DNA from: Phaeacidiphilus oryzae TH49
GTDB lineage: Bacteria > Actinomycetota > Actinomycetes > Streptomycetales > Streptomycetaceae
Reading direction: 5' to 3'
Length of the DNA stretch: 64,000 nucleotides
Assembly (NCBI RefSeq): GCF_000744815.1
Contig: NZ_JQMQ01000005.1
Location: 1,496,055 to 1,560,054, forward strand
Under the pieces are notes generated by a model. That model was given only the letters and a program-made list of their open reading frames with translations. It was not told where the DNA came from and made no database searches. How positions within the stretch are numbered: position 1 is the stretch's first letter; each line of letters opens with the position of its first letter. The translations under genes and the position numbers were made by a program. Of this stretch, positions 16,149 to 24,673 are shown piece after piece.

Positions 16149-17210
16149 ATGATCAACAGGCGCACCTTCAGCAAGGCCGTCGGCCTCGGCATCGGCGCGG
16201 CCGCGGTCTCCCTGCCCGGCCTGGGGGCCAACGCCTCCGCAGCGACCGCCGCGGAGCGGCAGCCCGGCGCCGCTTCACTGCCCACCAACACCCCTGGTAG
16301 GGATACCGGGTTCCCTACGATCAAGCAGGTCGACGCCGGGCTGCTGAACGTCGGCTACGCCGAACTCGGTCCCGCCGACGGCCCGGTCGTCATCTGCCTG
16401 CACGGCTGGCCGTTCGACATCCACAGCTACGTCGACGTCGCCCCGCTCCTCGCCGACCAGGGCTACCGCGTGCTCGTGCCCTACCTGCGCGGCCACGGCA
16501 GCACCCGTTTCCTGTCCCGGCGCACGCCCCGTACCGCCGAGCAGTCGGCCATCGCGCTGGACATCATCGCGTTCATGGACGCCCTGACGATCCGCAGGGC
16601 GGTCCTCGCCGGCTTCGACTGGGGTTCGCGCACCGCCGACATCATCGCCGCGCTGTGGCCCGAGCGGGTCAAGGCTCTTGTGTCCACCAGCGGTTACCTC
16701 ATCACCGACCGCGAAGCGCAGCTCTCGCCCGCCCCCGCGGCAGTCGAGCACAACTGGTGGTACCAGTGGTACTTCGCCACCGAGCGCGGCAAGGAGGCCC
16801 TTGAGAACACCGACGACCGCCTCGCGCTGTGTCGCTACGTCTGGACCCTCGTCTCCCCCAACTGGAACTTCGACGACGCCACGTACGAGCGCACGGCCCA
16901 GGCCTTCCTCAACCCCGACTACGCCGCCATCGTGCTGTACAACTACCGGTGGCGCATCGGTCTCATCAAGGGCGAGCCCCGCTACGACCGCTACGAGACG
17001 CTGCTCGCGGCGCAGCCCTCCATCGGCGTCCCCACCGTCACCCTCGACCCGGCCCTGGACCCGTTCACCCCACCGGGCGACGGCGCCGGCTACCGCGACC
17101 ACTTCACCGGCGCGTACGAGCACCGCACGATCGCGGACATCGGTCACAACCTCCCCCAGGAAGCCCCCACGGTCTTCGCCCAGGGAGTCCTCGACGCCGA
17201 CCACCTCTGA
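16149..17210 (+). CDS. Exported alpha/beta hydrolase, epoxide hydrolase/haloalkane dehalogenase type
   Basis: The 353-residue protein has a twin-arginine-type signal (NRRTFSKAVGLGIGAA then LPGLGANASA, cleavage near residue 32). The hydrolase core shows the oxyanion motif HGWPFDIHSY, the nucleophile elbow AGFDWGSRTAD with Asp as nucleophile (the epoxide hydrolase/dehalogenase type), and a late DIGHNLPQEAP with the catalytic His. ATG 16149 has GGAAGG about 11 nt upstream. Export suggests action on an extracellular compound. It ends the enzyme run that begins with adh. Confidence 0.88.
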   Translation: MINRRTFSKAVGLGIGAAAVSLPGLGANASAATAAERQPGAASLPTNTPGRDTGFPTIKQVDAGLLNVGYAELGPADGPVVICLHGWPFDIHSYVDVAPLLADQGYRVLVPYLRGHGSTRFLSRRTPRTAEQSAIALDIIAFMDALTIRRAVLAGFDWGSRTADIIAALWPERVKALVSTSGYLITDREAQLSPAPAAVEHNWWYQWYFATERGKEALENTDDRLALCRYVWTLVSPNWNFDDATYERTAQAFLNPDYAAIVLYNYRWRIGLIKGEPRYDRYETLLAAQPSIGVPTVTLDPALDPFTPPGDGAGYRDHFTGAYEHRTIADIGHNLPQEAPTVFAQGVLDADHL

Positions 17211-17437
17211 CCACGAGAAGCCCCTGCCCAGCTAGTACGGGCTGCTGCGTGTCCCCGCCGCTTCGTCCCGCGGGCGGACCTCTCTGGTACACCCGGCAGC
17301 TGTTCCAGGCGGCCTGGGCGTACAGCCGGGAGCTTGATTCAGTGCGGGTGATGCCGTGGTCGGCTAGCCAGCCGGAGACCGTCAAGGCGTCGGCTCAGCG
17401 CCGGGAGGCACTCGTACGCCACCCTTGGTACATGTTC

Positions 17438-17683
17438 ATGAAGCGCACCAATGTCTACGCCGACCCGGAGGATCTGGAGATCATCAAGGAGGCTGCCCGG
17501 CGGAGGGGGATAAGCGAAGCGGAGATCATCCGGGAGGGGATCCACCTCGCGGCCATGGCCAATCGGGTATGGGACGAGCCGCTGTTCTCCCGTACCTTCG
17601 AGGGCCGTGGCTCCACGCCCTCCCGCAGTGCGGTGCGCGACATCGGCCCCAGCCCGTGCGGGGCCGACGAGCCGGCCCGGTAG
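17438..17683 (+). CDS. Ribbon-helix-helix (CopG/VapB-like) antitoxin, orphan
   Basis: The 81-residue protein begins KRTNVYADPEDLEIIKEAAR, continues RRGISEAEIIREGIHLAAMA and has a neutralisation tail with WDEPLFSRTFEGRG. This matches VapB-like antitoxins that pair with PIN ribonucleases. The start is ATG 17438 or 17432; neither has a good ribosome site. The usual downstream PIN toxin gene is absent; the next gene (17748) is a convergent membrane protein. The open frame extends far upstream, but only this part has family similarity. Confidence 0.7.
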   Translation: MKRTNVYADPEDLEIIKEAARRRGISEAEIIREGIHLAAMANRVWDEPLFSRTFEGRGSTPSRSAVRDIGPSPCGADEPAR

Positions 17684-17747
17684 CGCCAGGGTCGAGTGTG
17701 GTGGAGGGCCGGAGTGCTGCTCCCTTCGAACCCCGCCCTGTCGGGTC

Positions 17748-17960
17748 TCAGCGCTGCTGCCGCCGTCGCAGTGCGCGCACGGCCAGGGTGCCGGCGCTGA
17801 GCGCTGTCACTATGCCGCAGCACAGATGGATGCCGGTGTGCGGGCCGCCGAAGGAGGCCGCGAGGTTGACGGCCGTGCTGGTGCCCACGATCGCCCACAG
17901 CAGGGAGTGGAAGACACTCCGGCCGTTCCCGGACGGGTGCGGGGACACGAGGTTCGCCAT
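17748..17960 (-). CDS. Small two-helix membrane protein
   Basis: The 70-residue product has two hydrophobic helices (about 16-34, VFHSLLWAIVGTSTAVNLA, and about 43-60, GIHLCCGIVTALSAGTLAV) and a basic tail RALRRRQQR. I do not recognise the family. It is divergent from the sensor-kinase gene at 18133 and could be a target or accessory of that pair, which is inference from position only. Confidence 0.6.
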   Translation of the reverse strand: MANLVSPHPSGNGRSVFHSLLWAIVGTSTAVNLAASFGGPHTGIHLCCGIVTALSAGTLAVRALRRRQQR

Positions 17961-18132
17961 GGCAACGTCCTTTGCTCGTTCGGTGGTTGAAGCCGAGATG
18001 AACGGTACCGAGCAGCCCCGCCCCGGAAGATCCCGCGGGCTGCCCGACCGGAGGTACAGCAGGCTGTACCGCTACGCTTCTCGTTCCGCGGGCCCCAGCG
18101 GGGTCCGCGCGCCATCGATGGGGGTGAGAAGG

Positions 18133-19419
18133 ATGAGCAGCGGGACGTCGCAGCGGGCCACCGGCGTACCGGAGTCGAAGGAAGCCGCCACCGCGGCGCT
18201 CAGGGCCGCCTGGCACGCGATCGGCGAACTGGCGGGCGGACTCGGCACCGCGCTTCCGGCACTCGCGCTCTTCCTGCTGCTGCTCTGCACGGCCGTTCTG
18301 TCGCTGGCCGGGGTCGGTCTGCTGCTGGTGCCCCCCGCGCTGAGTGCCCTGCACGCCCTTGCCGGGCGCGAACGCCGCCGACTCGCCCGCCGGGGCCGCG
18401 ACATCGTCGCTCCGGACCCGCCGCCCACGCATCCTCGTGCGGCGGCGCTGCTCCACCGCACCACCCGGCGCGAGCTGTGCTGGCTGGTCCAGCACGCCTC
18501 GGCGGGGCTGCTGCTGGCGCTGCTGGGTGTCTGCCTGCCGATCCTGGCGGTGCGCGACACGGCGTTCCCGCTCTACTGGCGGCTCCTCCCGAACGGCAGC
18601 ACGGCCACGTCCCTGGGCTTCGGCACCGCGCGCACCTGGCCGGAGGCGATCGCGGTGGCTCTTCTCGGGGTGAGCTGGATCGCCATCGTCCTGGGGCTCG
18701 CCCCCAGGCTGGCGCGCCTGCAGGCGGCGCCCGCCCGCCGTCTTCTCGCCGCCGATCCCACGACGGACGTCTCGGCCAGGATCGCCGAGCTGACCGCCAG
18801 TCGTGCCGCCGCCCTGGACGCCCACGCCACTGAACTGCGCCGTATCGAGCGCGCCCTGCACGACGGCAGTCAGAACCGGTTGATCTCGGTCGCCGTGCTG
18901 CTCGGCACCGCCCGTCGCCGGCTGGCCCGCGGACCGCATCCGGCGGACGACGAGCTGGTCGACATCCTCCTGCGGGCCCAGTCCGCCACCGAGGACGCGC
19001 TCGCCGACCTGCGCAGCGTCGTGCGCGGCATCCTGCCCCCGGTGCTGGAGACCCGGGGCCTCGCCGGGGCGCTGTCCGGACTGGCCGCCGACTGCGCGGT
19101 GCCCTGCCTGACGGATGTCGATGTGCGCGTCCGGTGCGCCGCTTCCGTCGAAGCGACCGCGTACTTCGCGGTGGCCGAGGCCCTGACGAACATCACCAAG
19201 CACAGCGCTGCCCGCCGGGCCACCGTGACGGCGCGGGTCGACGGCGGAGACCTCCACCTCGTCATCACCGACGACGGCCGGGGCGGAGCCGTCGAGGACG
19301 GCGGCTCGGGTCTCGCCGGCATTCGCCGCCGGGTGGAGGCGCACGACGGAACCCTTCGCGTGGCCAGCCCCGCCGGCGGCCCGACAACCCTTGAGGTGCT
19401 GCTGCCCTGTGGACCGTGA
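18133..19419 (+). CDS. NarL-type sensor histidine kinase with N-terminal membrane sensor
   Basis: The 428-residue protein has an N-terminal membrane sensor of about four helices (around 35-75, 115-140, 172-196). The HisKA_3 dimerisation domain carries phospho-accepting His243 in ERALHDGSQNRL. The HATPase domain has LTNITKHSAARRATVTARV, ITDDGRGGA and GSGLAGIRRRVEAHDGTLRV. I start at ATG 18133 after GGGGTGAG; ATG 18118 is also possible. It overlaps the response-regulator gene by 11 bp, so the pair is translationally coupled. Its signal is unknown; the downstream CPBP protease and upstream small membrane protein hint at envelope sensing. Confidence 0.9.
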   Translation: MSSGTSQRATGVPESKEAATAALRAAWHAIGELAGGLGTALPALALFLLLLCTAVLSLAGVGLLLVPPALSALHALAGRERRRLARRGRDIVAPDPPPTHPRAAALLHRTTRRELCWLVQHASAGLLLALLGVCLPILAVRDTAFPLYWRLLPNGSTATSLGFGTARTWPEAIAVALLGVSWIAIVLGLAPRLARLQAAPARRLLAADPTTDVSARIAELTASRAAALDAHATELRRIERALHDGSQNRLISVAVLLGTARRRLARGPHPADDELVDILLRAQSATEDALADLRSVVRGILPPVLETRGLAGALSGLAADCAVPCLTDVDVRVRCAASVEATAYFAVAEALTNITKHSAARRATVTARVDGGDLHLVITDDGRGGAVEDGGSGLAGIRRRVEAHDGTLRVASPAGGPTTLEVLLPCGP

Positions 19420-20083
19420 CCCGCGGATCGTGATCGCTGAGGACGACCCGCTGCTGCGCGAGGGCCTGGCCTCGCTTCTGCGTGCCGAGTCGATCCAGGT
19501 GGTGGCCACGGCAGGCACCCCCGAGGGGGCCCTGGAGGCCATCGACGAGTACCGACCGGACACCGCCATATTCGATGTTCGGATGCCGCCCACCCATACC
19601 GACGAGGGCATCCGCGCGGCAGTCGAGGCCCGGCGCCGCCACCCCGGCCTGGCGGTCCTGGTGCTTTCCGCACACGTGGAGCAGAGCTTCGCGACCGAAC
19701 TGCTCTCCGATGGCGTCGGACGCGTGGGCTATCTCCTCAAGGAGCGGGTGGGCCGGGTCGAGGAGTTCCTGGAGGCCCTCGAGCGGGTGGCATCCGGCGG
19801 CACGGTGATCGACCCCGAGGTCGTCGTCCAGCTCTTCACCCGCGCCCACCGGGACACCCGTCTGGAACGGCTGACCCCGCGCGAGCGGGAGGTGCTCGCC
19901 CTCATGGCCGAGGGGCTGGGCAACAGCGCGATCGCGGAGCGGCTCGTCATCACCGAGGGCGCGGTCCACAAGCACATCCGCAGCGTCTTCGCCAAGCTCG
20001 ACCTGTCGCCGGCCGACCGGGTGGACCGCCGGGTGACCGCGGTCCTCAGATACCTGGAGGACACTCGGTCGCGGTCGAGGTAG
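19409..20083 (+). CDS. NarL/FixJ-family response regulator
   Basis: The 224-residue protein has a receiver domain with acidic pocket (IAEDDPLLREG) and phospho-acceptor Asp56 in TAIFDVRMPP. A LuxR-type HTH lies near 150-205 (LTPREREVLALMAEGLGNSA, then TEGAVHKHIRSVFAKL). GTG 19409 lies inside the kinase gene (11-bp overlap). It partners the kinase at 18133. Its regulon cannot be read from the window. Confidence 0.92.
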   Translation: MDRDPRIVIAEDDPLLREGLASLLRAESIQVVATAGTPEGALEAIDEYRPDTAIFDVRMPPTHTDEGIRAAVEARRRHPGLAVLVLSAHVEQSFATELLSDGVGRVGYLLKERVGRVEEFLEALERVASGGTVIDPEVVVQLFTRAHRDTRLERLTPREREVLALMAEGLGNSAIAERLVITEGAVHKHIRSVFAKLDLSPADRVDRRVTAVLRYLEDTRSRSR

Positions 20084-20182
20084 TGCCTGCTGTACCGCGG
20101 ATCGACGCGCACGCGGCAATGATCCGCCCGCGCGGCCCTGGTGTGCTGGACGCTCAACCAGCACGCGTGAAGGGACACTTGA

Positions 20183-21220
20183 GTGAGCCGCAATCAGCCG
20201 CGCGACGGCCTCCGACCTCTCGACCGGCTCCGACGCCGCCCCCTGCTGAGCTTCTTCCTGCTGGCCTACCTGCTGAGTTGGGCGGCGTGGACGCCGTACG
20301 TGCTGTCCCGCAACGGTCTCGGCGTGTGGCACTTCGGCTTTCCCGCCGTCGGAGGCAGCAGTCAGCTCACCGGTGTGCTGCCCGGTGCCTACCTCGGGCC
20401 GATCGCCTCCGCCCTCCTGCTGACCCGGCTCACCCAAGGGCGCCGGGGCGTACGGGCCTGGGCCCGGCGGATGACCAGGTTCCGGGTCGGCTGGCGCTGG
20501 TACGTCGGGGTGCTCCTCGCCGTGCCCACCGGGCTGGCCGTCGCCGGGACCGCGCTGAGCGACCGGGGACCCTCGATGCCGCCCCCCGCCGTGCTCGCGG
20601 CATACCTGCCCGGGCTGATCCTGCAGATGATCACCACGGGGCTCGCCGAGGAGCCCGGCTGGCGGGAGTTCGCCATGCCCCGCGCCCAGGAACGGTTCGG
20701 CCCCCTGCCCGCCACCATCCTGGTCGGCGTTCTGTGGGGCGCCTGGCACCTGCCGTTGTTCCTCACCGACTGGGGCGGTGGCCCGCATGTACAGCTCACC
20801 CGGGTGGCGGCCTTCATGGCCACGACGATCTGCTTCAGCTCTGTGATGACCTGGGTGTTCAACCGCTCCGGCGAGAGCATGCCGCTGGTGATGCTCCTCC
20901 ACACCGGCGTCAACAACTTCTTCTCCGTCGCCTGGTCGGACATGTTCCCGCGGCTCTCCGAGGCCGCCCCCACCTACGCCTTCCTCCTCGCCTCGCTGGC
21001 CGCCGCCCTCGTCCTCCTCATCACCACCCGAGGCCGCCTCGGCTACCGGACGCCCGCAACCGGGCCGGCGTCGGCTCCCCCCGACGGGTCCGGTGCCCAC
21101 CGGGATCTGGAATCCCTGGCGGAGCGGCCTCGCGTCCCTCTCAACGGCCGTTGGGCAGCAGAGTCCGGAGGACGCCGGGAAGAGAGGCCGATCCGTTCCG
21201 GCCGAGAAGCGCGAGGTTGA
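20183..21220 (+). CDS. CPBP (CAAX-type) intramembrane metalloprotease
   Basis: The 345-residue multi-helix membrane protein of the Abi/CPBP family carries all three metal motifs: GLAEEPGWREFAMPR (EExxxR), LWGAWHLPLFL (His) and LLHTGVNNFF (HxxxN). Families include Rce1-like proteases and bacteriocin self-protection proteins. GTG 20183 has AAGGGA upstream. The polar tail (about 295-345) runs antisense through a decayed TetR gene (21141-21570), so the original C-terminus may have been shorter. It follows the two-component pair by 100 bp on the same strand and could be regulated by it. Confidence 0.88.
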   Translation: MSRNQPRDGLRPLDRLRRRPLLSFFLLAYLLSWAAWTPYVLSRNGLGVWHFGFPAVGGSSQLTGVLPGAYLGPIASALLLTRLTQGRRGVRAWARRMTRFRVGWRWYVGVLLAVPTGLAVAGTALSDRGPSMPPPAVLAAYLPGLILQMITTGLAEEPGWREFAMPRAQERFGPLPATILVGVLWGAWHLPLFLTDWGGGPHVQLTRVAAFMATTICFSSVMTWVFNRSGESMPLVMLLHTGVNNFFSVAWSDMFPRLSEAAPTYAFLLASLAAALVLLITTRGRLGYRTPATGPASAPPDGSGAHRDLESLAERPRVPLNGRWAAESGGRREERPIRSGREARG

Positions 21221-21570
21221 GCAGGAAGCCGGGGAGGATCGCCGGGATCACCTGGGACACCACCTCGGCGGGGGCGCCGGGCCATCACCCGCGCGGGCTC
21301 GCTTTCGCCGTCGCCCTGGCGCAGTGCGGCGTGCAGTGCACCGGCCACGTCGGTGAGGTTCTGGGGCCTGACAGTGAGGATCGTGTCGTCCTTGCCGGCG
21401 AAGTAGCGGTAGACCGCGCCCGCGGATCGACCCGCCTCGGTGAACACGTCCTGATCGAGGTGAAGCGGGACTCCACCCCCTGCCCGGAACTCAGGGCGGC
21501 ATCGATCCCATTCCGCTCCTGGCGTGACTCGAGAATCAGTGCCCTGCGTAGACCCAATGCCCAGAGCCAT
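21141..21570 (-). pseudogene. TetR-family regulator pseudogene (frameshifted)
   Basis: In one minus-strand frame the segment DVFTEAGRSAGAVYRYFAGK is followed by LTDVAGALHAALRQGDGESE, typical of a TetR HTH and linker. Near 21272 the similarity changes frame to PAEVVSQVIPAILPGFLLNL, then ALLGRNGSASLPGVLRTLLP and a TGA at 21141-21143, a normal TetR C-terminus. The HTH start is also out of frame. The gene is therefore broken by at least two frame changes. It overlaps the 3' end of the CPBP gene. Confidence 0.65.
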
Positions 21571-21819
21571 CGATCTCGCGCACCCCAACGTCGGCCTGCG
21601 GGATGCGGACTGGGCATCCCGGCCCGAGCCGAGCTTGGGCTACCGCCACATGGGACTCGATCACCGTTGCTGGGCAGTGGAATTACCCGCGCACAGCCCA
21701 TGTCGGCATCATCCGGCTCCTATCCCGCGCAGCGTGGCGGCCGTCGTCATCGGTGCCTGCCGATGTGGGGGCGGACGCGGCGGCCGGCTGCGGGGAGAGA
21801 AGCGAAACGAGCCATTGAC

Positions 21820-21846
21820 TTATGTGACATAACTATATAGCATAAC
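21820..21846. promoter_or_regulatory. AT-rich MarR promoter with TTATGTGACATAA palindrome
   Basis: The 13-bp perfect palindrome TTATGTGACATAA (21820-21832) is followed by TATATAGCATAAC, an A/T-rich stretch in otherwise GC-rich DNA that ends 4 bp before the MarR ATG. This is typical of MarR autoregulation. The short distance suggests a leaderless or nearly leaderless transcript. Confidence 0.7.
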
Positions 21847-21850
21847 AATC

Positions 21851-22327
21851 ATGAAGGAGGAAGACATCGAACTCCTGCGTGCCCAGCTCAAGCTGCTGCA
21901 GCGGCGCCTGCGCGAGGAAGCCCTGCCGGTCACCGGACTCTCGCTCACCGCCGCGCGCGTCCTCGGAGCGGTCGCGCGGGCGCCGGAGGACGCTCAGCCG
22001 AGGCAGCTCGGCGAACGGCTGGCCATGACCGCCCCGAACGTGTCCGCGGCACTGCGCGAGCTGGAAGCCGCGCACATGGTCACCCGCGGCAAGGACCCGT
22101 CCGACGGCCGCAGGGTTCGCATCGCCCTGACCGATCACGGCCGGAAAACGGTCGCCCACAGCAGGCGCGAACGCGACACCTGGCTCGGCCAGGCGATCGA
22201 GGCCCTGCTCGACGAGGCCGAACAACAGCAGCTCAGCGCTGCGGGCCAGTTGATGGAACGCCTCGCCGGCTACCGGCCGCCCGCACCGCCGCCCGGGCCG
22301 CCGCCCGCCCTGCCGCCCGCCTCCTGA
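21851..22327 (+). CDS. MarR-family transcriptional regulator
   Basis: The 158-residue protein has a MarR winged helix: VTGLSLTAARVLGAVARAP, LGERLAMTAPNVSAALRELE and the wing TRGKDPSDGRRVRIALTDHG, followed by a helical dimerisation segment and a Pro-rich tail (PPAPPPGPPPALPPAS). ATG 21851 lies directly after an AT-rich palindromic promoter; AAGGAGG occurs only after the ATG, consistent with leaderless translation. It heads an operon with the isochorismatase-fold and bicupin genes and is the likely autorepressor. Confidence 0.9.
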   Translation: MKEEDIELLRAQLKLLQRRLREEALPVTGLSLTAARVLGAVARAPEDAQPRQLGERLAMTAPNVSAALRELEAAHMVTRGKDPSDGRRVRIALTDHGRKTVAHSRRERDTWLGQAIEALLDEAEQQQLSAAGQLMERLAGYRPPAPPPGPPPALPPAS

Positions 22328-22398
22328 ACGACGCACCTCAAGAACCCGCCGGCCGCGAGCCACCTCCTGCGGTCGGCCGACACTCCACGGAGACAGCC

Positions 22399-22968
22399 AT
22401 GCCGTTGAGCACCATCGACCCCGTCTGCGCGCTGATCGTCGTCGACCTCCAAAAGGGGGTCACCAAACGCCCGGCAATGAAGCCTGTTCTGGACAACTCC
22501 GTCGCCCTTGCGGCCGAGTTCCGCCGAAGCGACCTGCCGGTCGTCCTGGTCACCGTCGACGGTGGCGCCCCCGGACGCACGGACGCCCGCCAGAGCGGCG
22601 GCGCGCAGCGGGCCCCGCGCCCGGCCGACTGGGCCGACCTCGACCCCGCACTGGACCCCAGGACCGGTGACATCCGCATCACCAAACAGCGCTGGGGCGC
22701 CTTCACCGGGACCGAACTCCACGAACGCCTGCGGCAGCTCACCGTCACCCAGGTCGTGATCACCGGAGTCGCGACCAGCATCGGCGTGGAGTCCACCGCC
22801 CGATCCGCCCACGAACTCGGCTACCACGTCGTGCTCGCCACCGACGCCATGGCCGACCGCGACCCGGAAGCCCACCGCCACAGCACCGAACGGATCTTCC
22901 CCCGCCTCGGCGAGACCGCCACCACGGCTGACATTCTCACCGCCCTGCGCGCCCGGCCCCACGCCTGA
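22399..22968 (+). CDS. Isochorismatase-fold (cysteine hydrolase) protein lacking the catalytic Cys
   Basis: The 189-residue protein has the isochorismatase-like fold: ALIVVDLQKGV (catalytic-type Asp), RITKQRWGAFTGTEL (Lys) and ITGVATSIGVESTARSAHEL. In active cysteine hydrolases the last motif reads TxxCVxxTA; here the Cys position is Gly. Either the protein acts without a nucleophilic Cys or it is not a hydrolase. The gene lies 71 bp after MarR and 16 bp before the bicupin gene, all one strand. The substrate is unknown. Confidence 0.85.
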   Translation: MPLSTIDPVCALIVVDLQKGVTKRPAMKPVLDNSVALAAEFRRSDLPVVLVTVDGGAPGRTDARQSGGAQRAPRPADWADLDPALDPRTGDIRITKQRWGAFTGTELHERLRQLTVTQVVITGVATSIGVESTARSAHELGYHVVLATDAMADRDPEAHRHSTERIFPRLGETATTADILTALRARPHA

Positions 22969-22984
22969 ACAGGAGGCCACCGCC

Positions 22985-23902
22985 ATGCAGACCGTCATCT
23001 CCGCGGACGTGCCCGTCCGCGCCCAGGACCCGTCCCAAGCCGCCCGCCCCGGCTCGATCCTGCGCCAGAACCTGCTTGCCGCGACCGCCGAGGACACCCT
23101 GAGCTTCCGGCTCATCCGCAGCCAGTACCAAAGCGGCGACCTCGCCTTCGAAAGCCCCCGCCACCACCACGCCTTCCAGCAGCTGCGCTGGACCGAGACC
23201 GGCTCCGTCAACTACGCCCCCGGCCAGGACATCCCCGAAGGCGACCTCGCCTACTTCCCCCGCGGCGCCTACTACGGCCCCCAGCGCAAGGACCAGGGCA
23301 CCGCCCTGCTCCTGCAATACGGCTTCGGCGACGAGTTCCTCCACCGGGGTGGCGGCAGCGGTGCCGACGGCGGCAGCGGCGGCGGCAGCGGCACCCGAAA
23401 CGGCGGCGACGACGCCGAACAGGCCGTCCAGCGGCTGCGCGAGAACGGTACCTTCACCGGCGGCGAATACCTCGACACCGACCCCGTCACCGGAGCACCC
23501 CGCCGCCGCGACGCCGTCCAGGCAATCTACGACGCACGCACCGGCGGCGACTTCTCCGTGCCGCCCGCCGGCTACGAGGCCCCGATCCTCATCCACCCCG
23601 CCGCGTTCTCCTACTACCCCGCGGGGCCGGGCATCGAGACCAAACACCTCGGCGGCTTCTACGACCACCCCGGACCCCGTGCAGACCTGCGCATCTCACT
23701 CGTCCGCCTCACCGGCGGGGCCGGCTACGCCTTCCCCGCGGACCGCGCACAGATCGCCTGGAGCATCAGTGACGGCCTGCACATCGATGGCCGCCCACAC
23801 CCAGCACTCACCTGCCTCTACAGCCCCCGAGGCGAAACAGACACCATCAACGGCACCGACGGCGTCGAACTCATCGTCCTCACCATGCCCCGACTGGACT
23901 GA
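22985..23902 (+). CDS. Double-cupin protein
   Basis: The 305-residue protein appears to contain two cupin barrels: an N-terminal one with ESPRHHHAFQQLRWTETGSV then DIPEGDLAYFPRGAYYGPQ, and a C-terminal one with IETKHLGGFYDHPGPRADLR then GGAGYAFPADRAQIAWSISD. A Gly/Ser-rich linker near 120-140 joins them. The HHH cluster could bind metal, but a complete set of ligands is not certain. AGGAGG lies before ATG 22985. It is the third gene of the MarR operon; the next gene start (23923) is cut off by an IS481 remnant. Confidence 0.7.
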   Translation: MQTVISADVPVRAQDPSQAARPGSILRQNLLAATAEDTLSFRLIRSQYQSGDLAFESPRHHHAFQQLRWTETGSVNYAPGQDIPEGDLAYFPRGAYYGPQRKDQGTALLLQYGFGDEFLHRGGGSGADGGSGGGSGTRNGGDDAEQAVQRLRENGTFTGGEYLDTDPVTGAPRRRDAVQAIYDARTGGDFSVPPAGYEAPILIHPAAFSYYPAGPGIETKHLGGFYDHPGPRADLRISLVRLTGGAGYAFPADRAQIAWSISDGLHIDGRPHPALTCLYSPRGETDTINGTDGVELIVLTMPRLD

Positions 23903-23922
23903 CCCCGAAAGAGACCACTGCC

Positions 23923-23945
23923 ATGAGCCCCTCCCCCACCCCGCC
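23923..23945 (+). pseudogene. Start of a fourth operon gene truncated by an IS481 remnant
   Basis: ATG 23923, with CGAAAGAG upstream and 20 bp after the bicupin stop, begins SPSPTPPAR and then runs into reversed transposase sequence and an early stop. Position and spacing indicate that the MarR operon once had another gene whose body has been lost. Confidence 0.45.
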
Positions 23946-24090
23946 CGCAAGGTGCATTGGCCCGCAGGGTTGTTGACGCGGCTGATCGGAGTGTGGCCTC
24001 CGAGTGCGGTGTGGCACCGGTGGTGATTGTAGGTGTGCAGGAAGCTGTTCAGGGCCCGGGTGCGTTCGGTGTCCGTACGAGGCAGTTGGA
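23946..24090 (-). pseudogene. IS481-family transposase C-terminal fragment
   Basis: The minus-strand frame reads TERTRALNSFLHTYNHHRC, then HTALGGHTPISRVNNPAGQ. This is the typical end of IS481-type transposases (YNHHRxHxALGGxxPxSRV). The normal stop and the inverted repeat are missing, and the catalytic core is absent. It marks the left edge of the rearranged 24-41.8 kb region. Confidence 0.75.
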
Positions 24091-24160
24091 GGCCAGGTCG
24101 GGGCCTGCACAACGCAGTCGGCGGGCAGGCGGGGTGTGAGATATCTGTGCTATCCGCGAA

Positions 24161-24673
24161 CTAGGCGGAAGGGCTGCTCGGCAGCCGCTTCCTCATCGCC
24201 GACCGGGGGTTGCCCGAGCCAATGTCGCTACGGATCCGATGTCGCAGATCAGCGAAGCTCCGGTCGTATTCTTCCCGAGCGAGGGCGTAGGGCTTCGAGT
24301 CGCGGAGGTGGCCTTCGGTGACTCGGTCCTGGAGGTCGCGAAGGGCGTGGAAGGCAGTCGCGGCCGCGTCGACCACGTCCTCCGGAGCGATGACCGATAT
24401 CTGGTAGCGCAACTCGTACTTGCTACCGCCGTTGAACGACTCGCGGGCGAGCTGCGCACGTTGCTCCACCTCCATGCCCGGTTCGCTCGCGGCGAACCGG
24501 ATCTCCCGCCGGCTGCGGGAGAGGGCCGCCATGTACTCGGCGTACACCTGCCGCTTCACATCCTGCTCGTGATCGCGCCGGTCCCTCTTCCATCGGCTCC
24601 GATCAGCGACCATCGTGGATCCGATTCCGATCAGCGCTCCGGCCATCGTGCTCAGAAGTGACGTCCAGTTCAC
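24161..24673 (-). CDS. Membrane-anchored coiled-coil-like protein, function unknown
   Basis: The 170-residue protein has an N-terminal membrane segment (MNWTSLLSTMAGALIGIGST) followed by a highly charged helical cytoplasmic region (RWKRDRRDHEQDVKRQVYAE, with later long Arg/Glu helices). Similar one-helix proteins are frequent on actinobacterial mobile elements; their function is not known. The start is GTG 24673. It stands between the IS481 fragment and a broken integrase. Confidence 0.65.
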   Translation of the reverse strand: MNWTSLLSTMAGALIGIGSTMVADRSRWKRDRRDHEQDVKRQVYAEYMAALSRSRREIRFAASEPGMEVEQRAQLARESFNGGSKYELRYQISVIAPEDVVDAAATAFHALRDLQDRVTEGHLRDSKPYALAREEYDRSFADLRHRIRSDIGSGNPRSAMRKRLPSSPSA

